Of a DNA stretch of 38,152 nt, positions 32,961 to 38,152 are shown piece by piece. Both the position numbers and the translations under genes were made by a program. Under the pieces are notes generated by a model. That model made no database searches and was not told where the DNA came from. It saw only the letters and a list, made by a program, of their open reading frames with translations. The first letter of the stretch is position 1; each line of letters starts with the position of its first letter. Origin of the DNA: Akkermansiaceae bacterium UBA6138 (GTDB lineage Bacteria > Verrucomicrobiota > Verrucomicrobiia > Verrucomicrobiales > DEV007); contig DIVG01000089.1 of NCBI GenBank assembly GCA_002422425.1, positions 1 through 38,152 on the forward strand. Reading direction: 5' to 3'.

Positions 32961-34508
32961 TTACGTCCGGTTACCGCGACGGAATTTTCTTTTAAGGTCC
33001 GCCACCGAATAGACTCCGGTCCCGATGACGGCAGCCAGGTAGATCAGGAGCCCGACACTCACCAGCAGCCCCATCGCCCCAAGGCGCTGAAAGAAGCGTC
33101 CTTGCGCCATGAGAATGGGTTCCCCGACATCCGCAAGGGCCCAGACCGCGAACCCCATGATCGCGGCGGCCAGGAACATGCGGCCGACCCGGCTGTAAAA
33201 TCCCCCGGTCAGACCCATGAATCCGGCCCCGCGCAGCCCGAACCAGAGCAGGCCCACATTAACCCAGCCCGCGACGGACGTCGCCAGCGCGCACCCGACC
33301 GGCCCCAGCCAGAGGTAGAGAGGGTAAACAAGGACCATGTTTGTGATCGCGGTGATGATGGTGTAGCGCATCGGCGTTCTGGTGTCCTCGCGCGCAAAGT
33401 AGCCGGGCTGGAGGACGCGCGCGAGAATATAGGCTGGCGTCCCGATGGCAAAGGCGGCGAGGACGTAGCCGGCAAGGAGGGCGGATTCGCCCTCGAATTT
33501 CCCCCCTTCAAAAATCGCATACATGATCTCGCGCGGTATCACGAGCATGGCAATCGTTGCAGGGAGGCAGAGAAAGAGCGCGAGCTCAAGCCCCTGACTG
33601 AGACTGCGCTTGGCCCCTGCCTCGTCACCGCCGCGAAGATTGCGGGTGATCTCGGGCAGCAGCACGACACCGGCAGCCATGCCAATGAGACCGAGCGGAA
33701 GCTGATTGATACGATCGGCGTAAAAGATCGCGGTCTTCCCGCCAACCTGAAGGGAGGCGATCGTCTGCCCTACCATGAGATTGAGTTGCTGCACGCTCGC
33801 ACTGACAAGACCGGGAGCCATCAGCAGCGAGAGGCGTTTGGCGTCGTCGTCGAAACGCGGCAGACGGGGACGCAGATCGACGCCGTTCCGGAGGCACGAA
33901 ATCAGCACGACCGCGAGCTGCAGCACCCCGGCCACGACAACAGACCAGCAGAGCACAAGGAGCGGCTCGCCGGTGCGCGGTACGATAACGACAAGACCGA
34001 TCAGAAAAACAGCGTTGAGGACCACATACGCAAAAGCCGGGGCACCAAAAATCTTTCGACTGTTAAGAATGCCGCTGAGCCCTGCGACGAGGCAGATGAA
34101 GACCAGATAGACCACGGTGATGCGCGAGGCAGCGACGGCCGGCTCGAGTCGGCCGTCAGTCGCAAAGCCGAGATTCGTCAGCTTGATGATGGGCTCCATG
34201 AAAATGAACGAGAAGACAAAGCAGCCCATCAGGATCATGAACATGAGCGAGAGGGTGCGGCGCGCAAAGGCGTCGGCCTCTTTCTCTCCACCCTCCTCAA
34301 GGCGACGACTGTACATCGGGACAAAAGCGGCATTGAAGGCACCCTCCCCGAAGACACGCCGGAAGAGATTCGGAAGCTGAAATGCCGCGACCCAGACATC
34401 CGACATCGCTCCGCTTCCGAGGTGGGTTGCGATGAGTTTGTCTCGGACAAATCCGAGGACACGACTCACCAGCGTGAGAACGCCAACGGTAAACATATTT
34501 CGCAGCAT
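32961..34508 (-). CDS. murJ: Lipid II flippase MurJ
   Basis: Moves lipid II across the inner membrane for peptidoglycan synthesis (MOP superfamily). The 515-residue protein has about 14 membrane helices. Family marks near the N-terminus include TLVSRVLGFVRDKLIA, the AFQLPNLFRRVFGEGAFNAAFVPMYSR block (about 41-67) and GLSGILNSRKIF; later come PLGLIGMAAGVVLLPEI and ARVLQPGYFAREDTRTPM. All are typical of MurJ/MviN. ATG at 34508 is clear. It lies 67 bp downstream of the LRR lipoprotein gene and 30 bp upstream of the membrane-anchored hypothetical protein, so a longer leftward operon is possible. Confidence 0.96.
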   Translation of the reverse strand: MLRNMFTVGVLTLVSRVLGFVRDKLIATHLGSGAMSDVWVAAFQLPNLFRRVFGEGAFNAAFVPMYSRRLEEGGEKEADAFARRTLSLMFMILMGCFVFSFIFMEPIIKLTNLGFATDGRLEPAVAASRITVVYLVFICLVAGLSGILNSRKIFGAPAFAYVVLNAVFLIGLVVIVPRTGEPLLVLCWSVVVAGVLQLAVVLISCLRNGVDLRPRLPRFDDDAKRLSLLMAPGLVSASVQQLNLMVGQTIASLQVGGKTAIFYADRINQLPLGLIGMAAGVVLLPEITRNLRGGDEAGAKRSLSQGLELALFLCLPATIAMLVIPREIMYAIFEGGKFEGESALLAGYVLAAFAIGTPAYILARVLQPGYFAREDTRTPMRYTIITAITNMVLVYPLYLWLGPVGCALATSVAGWVNVGLLWFGLRGAGFMGLTGGFYSRVGRMFLAAAIMGFAVWALADVGEPILMAQGRFFQRLGAMGLLVSVGLLIYLAAVIGTGVYSVADLKRKFRRGNRT

Positions 34509-34575
34509 AACGGGAAGACGGGAAGAGATCGGAGAATGAGACAGAAAGCAGCACCAATACGGCGGGCGACGGGGA

Positions 34576-35517
34576 TTATTTCACTGCAGGGGCAGTTTCT
34601 TCGGATGTGGCTCCGGCCGGCCCGGAACCGCTGTTCGAAACCCGGCTCCGAAGAAATTCAAGAGGAGGCTTGAGGTCATTCCTCCCTTCTTCGAAAACGG
34701 TTCCGACCTGAGTCAAACTCGGCATCCCGGCAATGATCTCAAAACCTGCGGTGATCATATCCGGATTAAAAACGAGCCGGGTCAGGCGCATGCCTTTGAG
34801 CGGGCTCAGGTCGGTCACCGGCGTCTCGCCGATGTGGAGACGCTGCAGATTCGTGCCCGCGAGAGGAGTGAGATCGCGCACCAGGGTGCGGTGCAGCGTT
34901 AGGCTGACGAGAGGGGATTTTGCGAGCGGGGCGATATCCTCCACCGGCGTATCGGTGAGCCAGAGCATCTGCAGAGGCATGCCCCCGAGCGGACCGAGAT
35001 CGGTGACTCTCGTCCCGACCAGATTCATTTCGACGACGCCGAGTCCCTTCAGCGGGGAGAGATCGGCTACGTCGGTCCCGCTGAGGTAGAGTTTTCTCAG
35101 CCCGCTCATCCCGGCAAGGGGAGCGAGGTCCTTCACCGCCGATTTCTCAAGGTAGAGCTCCGTGAGCGGCATCCCCTTGAGGGGGGAAATATCAGCCACC
35201 GCGCAGCTCTGAAGGTAAAGCGCTATTAGCGACATGCCGCGGAAAGGCGAAAGATCCGTGACCCCGCAGTTGTCGAGGGCGATCGCCTGAACCTGGCCGC
35301 TGCTGTCTATCTGAAATTGCCCGTTGCCCGAGTAACCGGGATTTTTCGCACGGATCGCCTCATGAAGCCTCACCTCGCTCCAGAATGACGAGGCTGCGGG
35401 GGCCGGCTCAGTTGCAGACACCTGGTCCTCCTTCACCGTTCGCGGCCCCGGAGCCTCTCCGCACGAGAAAAAGAAGGCGGACAGGCCGAACACGCAAAGG
35501 AAACGGAGACGAAACAT
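34576..35517 (-). CDS. Leucine-rich-repeat lipoprotein
   Basis: A 313-residue exported protein. The N-terminus (MFRLRFLCVFGLSAFFFSC) is a signal peptide with a lipobox-like end; FFS-C is unusual at -3 and -2, but Cys19 is followed by GEAPG, as in many lipoproteins. Residues about 85-260 form roughly eight repeats of about 20-23 residues with the pattern DLSPLKGMPLTELYLEKSAV, the short LRR type also seen in internalin-like proteins. A C-terminal Pro/Ser/Thr-rich tail follows. ATG at 35517 is preferred over a start 30 bases upstream, since the signal peptide begins there. The binding partner is unknown; the repeats form an elongated ligand-binding surface. Confidence 0.87.
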   Translation of the reverse strand: MFRLRFLCVFGLSAFFFSCGEAPGPRTVKEDQVSATEPAPAASSFWSEVRLHEAIRAKNPGYSGNGQFQIDSSGQVQAIALDNCGVTDLSPFRGMSLIALYLQSCAVADISPLKGMPLTELYLEKSAVKDLAPLAGMSGLRKLYLSGTDVADLSPLKGLGVVEMNLVGTRVTDLGPLGGMPLQMLWLTDTPVEDIAPLAKSPLVSLTLHRTLVRDLTPLAGTNLQRLHIGETPVTDLSPLKGMRLTRLVFNPDMITAGFEIIAGMPSLTQVGTVFEEGRNDLKPPLEFLRSRVSNSGSGPAGATSEETAPAVK

Positions 35518-35574
35518 GGCCCATACTCCGCGAAAGTTGGCGCGCAATCAAGGGCCGGGTGCACGAGCCGACGC

Positions 35575-35602
35575 TTGCCCTTTCCCCGGGCCGCGCCATA
35601 CT
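35575..35602 (+). promoter_or_regulatory. Candidate promoter for the HAD phosphatase gene, nearly leaderless
   Basis: TTGCCC (35575-35580) and CATACT (35597-35602) are separated by 16 bases, and each matches the sigma-70 consensus at four of six positions. The ATG at 35611 lies about where transcription would begin, so the mRNA could have almost no leader. Confidence 0.25.
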
Positions 35603-35610
35603 TCCCGCCT

Positions 35611-36318
35611 ATGGCCGACGCACTTTCCTACGCAGACATCGGTGTCGTCTTTGACCTCGACGGGGTCATCATCGATTCCCACGATCAGCACGAACGAAGC
35701 TGGTTCCAGCTCGCCGCCGAGATCGGAAAGCCGCTCACGAAAGAGCAGTTCAAGGAATCCTTCGGGATGCGTAACGTCATGTGCATCCCCCACGTCTTTC
35801 ACTGGACCTCGCCCGAGGACCACGTGCAGATCGCCCAGCTCGGCGATCGCAAAGAGGAACTCTACCGCGAACTGCTCCGCGCCGACGGCATCGAACCGCT
35901 CCCGGGCGTCGTCGCTCTATTGCAGTCTCTCACCGATGCCGGGGTCCCCTTTTCCCTCGGATCCTCCACCTCGCGGAAAAACATCGAGGTCTGCTTTGCC
36001 TCGACCGGGCTCGACCGCTTTTTCGGCCCCTTCTACACCGGAGCCGAGGACGTCTCCCGCGGAAAACCCTTTCCCGACGTCTTCCTCGAAGCCGCCGCAA
36101 AGATCGACCGGCTTCCCGCCCGCTGCCTCGTCATCGAGGACGCCCACGTCGGAGTCGAGGCCGGCCTCGCTGCGGGGATGAAAGTGCTCGCCGTGACCAC
36201 GACTCATCCACGTGAGAGTTTCACCGATTCCGGCGTCGTCCGTGTCGTCGATTCCCTCACCGAAATCGACGCCGCCGCCGTCCTCGAACTGCTCTCCCGA
36301 CCCGAGATTAACGGTTGA
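35611..36318 (+). CDS. HAD family phosphatase, beta-phosphoglucomutase-like
   Basis: A 235-residue soluble hydrolase of the haloacid dehalogenase superfamily (subfamily IA). Motif I is VFDLDGVIIDS, with nucleophile Asp15 and acid/base Asp17. Motif II is the Ser/Thr in LGSSTSRKN. Motif III is the Lys in RGKPFPDVFLEAA. Motif IV is VIEDAHVGVEAGLAAGM. The cap region between motifs I and II (about 20-85) is helical, as in beta-phosphoglucomutase and phosphoglycolate phosphatase. The substrate cannot be read from sequence. ATG at 35611 is chosen over an upstream TTG at 35575, because the DUF-like N-terminus would otherwise be non-conserved and Pro-rich. The gene is divergent from the LRR lipoprotein gene. 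Confidence 0.93.
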   Translation: MADALSYADIGVVFDLDGVIIDSHDQHERSWFQLAAEIGKPLTKEQFKESFGMRNVMCIPHVFHWTSPEDHVQIAQLGDRKEELYRELLRADGIEPLPGVVALLQSLTDAGVPFSLGSSTSRKNIEVCFASTGLDRFFGPFYTGAEDVSRGKPFPDVFLEAAAKIDRLPARCLVIEDAHVGVEAGLAAGMKVLAVTTTHPRESFTDSGVVRVVDSLTEIDAAAVLELLSRPEING

Positions 36319-36395
36319 GAAGCCCTCTCTTCCGTGTAGGAGTTTCCCCTTCCACGACCCCCTTTTAAACGTATCACGCCCACGCCCATCGCCCC

Positions 36396-37625
36396 ATGAG
36401 AGTCAAAGCTTTCCCCGCCCTCGTCCCCGCTCCCGGCCTCGCCGCCTCCCTCGCCTCCGTCCCTTACGACGTCATCAATACCGACGAAGCCCGCGCCCTT
36501 GCCGAGGGACTCCCGAACAGCTTTCTCCGCGTCGAGCGCGCCGAACTCGAGCTCCCCGCCGAGGTCGATCCCTACAGCGAAGAAGTCTACGCCCACGCCC
36601 GCGCCAACTTCGACAAGATGCAAAAAGACGGGATCTTCATCCGCGAGCCCGAGCCCTGCCTCTACCTCTATCGTCAGATCATGAACGGTCGCGCCCAGAT
36701 GGGCATCACCCTCGCCTGCCACATCGAGGACTACGAAAACGACATCATCAAAAAACACGAAAAAACCCGCAAGGTCAAAGAGGACGACCGCACCCGCCTC
36801 ACCGACGTGCTCAGCGCCAACACCGGCCCCGTCTTTCTGACCTACAAAGATGTCGCCGCTATTGACTCCTTCATCGAGAACTGGATCGCCGCCCACGAGC
36901 CGACCGATGACTTCATCGACGACGTCGCCGTGCAACACACGGTCTGGCGCGTCACCGGGACCGAGGCCGCCCCGATTCTCTCCGCCCTCGGCGAGGTCCC
37001 GTTTTCCTATGTCGCCGACGGTCACCACCGCAGCGCCAGCGCCGCCCGCGTCGGCAAAGAGCGCCGCGAGGCCAATCCCGATCACGACGGCACTGAAGAC
37101 TACAACTGGTTCCTCGCCGTCATGTTCCCCGCGAGCCAGCTCAACATCATGCCCTACAATCGGGTCGTGAAAGACCTCAACGGACTCTCCGCCGACAGCT
37201 TCCTGCAGCGCCTCGCCGGGAAATTCCACCTCGATTCCAACGGACAAAAAGTGCCCGACCGCGCCGAGTCCGTTTGCGTCTACCTCGACGGCAACTGGCA
37301 CACCCTCTCGTGGGACACCGTCGAAACGAGCAACCCGATCGACCGTCTCGACGTCTCCTTCCTTCAGGACCACGTCCTCACCCCCATCCTCGCGATCGGC
37401 GATCCCCGCACCGACAACCGCATCGACTTCATCGGCGGCATCCGCGGCACCGCCGAGCTCGAGAAGCGCGTCGACAGCGGAGACTGGGCCGTGGCCTTTT
37501 CCATGTTCCCCACGACCGTGCAGCAGCTCATCGACATCGCCGACGCCGGCGAGATCATGCCGCCCAAGTCGACCTGGTTCGAGCCGAAGCTGCGCTCCGG
37601 TTTGTTTGTTCATACGCTGGATTGA
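36396..37625 (+). CDS. DUF1015 family protein
   Basis: A 409-residue soluble protein matching the DUF1015 family in length and in its conserved blocks: VKAFPALVPAP at the N-terminus, VPYDVINTDEAR (22-33), NSFLRVERAE (41-50), YLYRQ (90-94), HEKTRKVKEDDR (121-132), ADGHHRSASAA (207-217), and a C-terminal PPKSTWFEPKLRSGL. The family has no settled function known to me. The DGHHR motif resembles the nucleotide-binding motif of the ParB/Srx-type fold, which includes free serine kinases, so a small-molecule kinase or nucleotide-binding role is a reasonable guess. DUF1015 genes often sit beside serA; none is seen here. Starts 77 bp after the HAD gene. Confidence 0.9.
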   Translation: MRVKAFPALVPAPGLAASLASVPYDVINTDEARALAEGLPNSFLRVERAELELPAEVDPYSEEVYAHARANFDKMQKDGIFIREPEPCLYLYRQIMNGRAQMGITLACHIEDYENDIIKKHEKTRKVKEDDRTRLTDVLSANTGPVFLTYKDVAAIDSFIENWIAAHEPTDDFIDDVAVQHTVWRVTGTEAAPILSALGEVPFSYVADGHHRSASAARVGKERREANPDHDGTEDYNWFLAVMFPASQLNIMPYNRVVKDLNGLSADSFLQRLAGKFHLDSNGQKVPDRAESVCVYLDGNWHTLSWDTVETSNPIDRLDVSFLQDHVLTPILAIGDPRTDNRIDFIGGIRGTAELEKRVDSGDWAVAFSMFPTTVQQLIDIADAGEIMPPKSTWFEPKLRSGLFVHTLD

Positions 37626-37653
37626 TCGTGTGGAAATAACCGCGACTCCCGCA

Positions 37654-38152
37654 TGGACGACCTCCAGCTCACTCTGGTCACCCTGTCCATCGCGGTCGTC
37701 GCCTTTCTCTACTCCTCCGTCGGACACGCCGGGGCCTCGGGTTATATCGCCGTCCTCACCCTCGCCGGATTCGCCGCGACCGAAATCAAGCCGACCGCGC
37801 TCATCCTGAACATCATGGTCGCCTCGATCGGGGCCTTTCAGTTCTGGCGCGCAGGGCACTTCTCGTGGCGCCTCTTCTGGCCCTTCGCCCTTCTCGCCGT
37901 GCCCGCCGCCTTTCTCGGCGGCTACCTCCATCTCCCCGCCGCACTTTTCAATCCGCTCGTCGGATCCGTCCTCCTCTTTTCCGCGTGGCGGCTTTTTCAG
38001 AGACGCCGCGAGCCCGACGTCGTCACCCCGCCCGCCCTCCCGATCGCCCTCGGCACCGGCGCCGGGATCGGATTTCTCTCCGGCCTCACCGGCACCGGAG
38101 GCGGCATCTTCCTGACACCCCTTCTTCTTCTCTGCCGCTGGTCCACCGTGCG
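37654..38152 (+). CDS. TauE/SafE family sulfite exporter-like permease (partial, cut by window edge)
   Basis: The frame from ATG 37654 is open to the window end, giving 166 codons of a membrane protein of usually about 250 residues. It has a first helix with SSVGHAGASGY (about 21-31), helices near 43-62 and 68-90, and the second-half signature GFLSGLTGTGGGIFLTPLLL (about 138-157). The repeated GxGGG-type loop in two halves is characteristic of TauE/SafE transporters, thought to move sulfite, sulfoacetate or other organic anions. The substrate cannot be told. It lies 28 bp after the DUF1015 gene and may share its transcript. Confidence 0.9.

Noticed and set aside
36204..37931. Long open frame of 575 codons antisense to the DUF1015 gene
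   Set aside because: GC-rich genes with strong third-position bias give long antisense frames. The product is a repetitive Val/Gly/Asp/Glu shadow without domains, while the opposite strand encodes a clear family.

Overview
The window is a GC-rich, gene-dense chromosomal segment from a bacterium. It most likely comes from the Verrucomicrobiota, or more broadly the PVC group. The reasons are the gene content (a kinase-like/TPR membrane protein, a solitary pseudopilin ending in a YADGHV-type motif, an FG-GAP protein, a YwqK/MORN-type insert, a short group-2-like sigma factor), the many genes without a clear Shine-Dalgarno sequence, and the frequent 4-bp start/stop overlaps. This placement is inference: there is no rRNA gene here and no database search was possible. 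Most genes look like vertically inherited housekeeping genes. I see no prophage, IS element, CRISPR array or tRNA.

Layout. (1) 1-627: left edge, possibly the tail of an upstream gene, then a tandem non-coding repeat (230-410). (2) 628-5236: two convergent paralogous DoxX-like membrane proteins, then a leftward unit of a 102-aa conserved hypothetical protein, a kinase-like/TPR membrane protein with a broken catalytic loop, cysQ and one of the DoxX genes. (3) 5364-12235: a rightward five-gene operon for a Yej-type oligopeptide importer (two permeases, a binding protein, two ATPases), with extra periplasmic sequence in both permeases. (4) 12355-17544: a Gre-like factor, YqgE/AlgH, trpD, an FG-GAP repeat protein, and a metallo-beta-lactamase-fold protein that has lost most of its metal ligands. 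(5) 17545-18890: a structured intergenic leader and a sigma-70 family factor. (6) 18996-24833, leftward: lepA - lepB - squalene/phytoene synthase - GcvH-like protein, then fabF. (7) 25014-30020, rightward: PEP carboxylase and glycogen debranching enzyme GlgX. (8) 30024-35517, leftward: LRR lipoprotein, murJ, and an overlapping four-gene unit joining a membrane-anchored hypothetical protein, a pseudopilin, an ABC ATPase and an ABC-2 permease. (9) 35611-38152, rightward: HAD phosphatase, DUF1015 protein and a TauE/SafE permease cut by the window edge.

How the genes fit together. The Yej-type operon is a complete importer, with each of the first four genes overlapping the next by 4 bp, so its parts are probably translated in coupled fashion. 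The lepA-lepB-synthase-GcvH group mixes translation, secretion and membrane-lipid functions. The pseudopilin/ABC unit is joined by 1-4 bp overlaps at every junction and may be one envelope machine. The strongest candidates for something undescribed are the YwqK/MORN-like insert in the YejE-type permease, the pseudopilin-ABC transporter operon, the predicted pseudokinase, and the metal-ligand-less MBL-fold protein.
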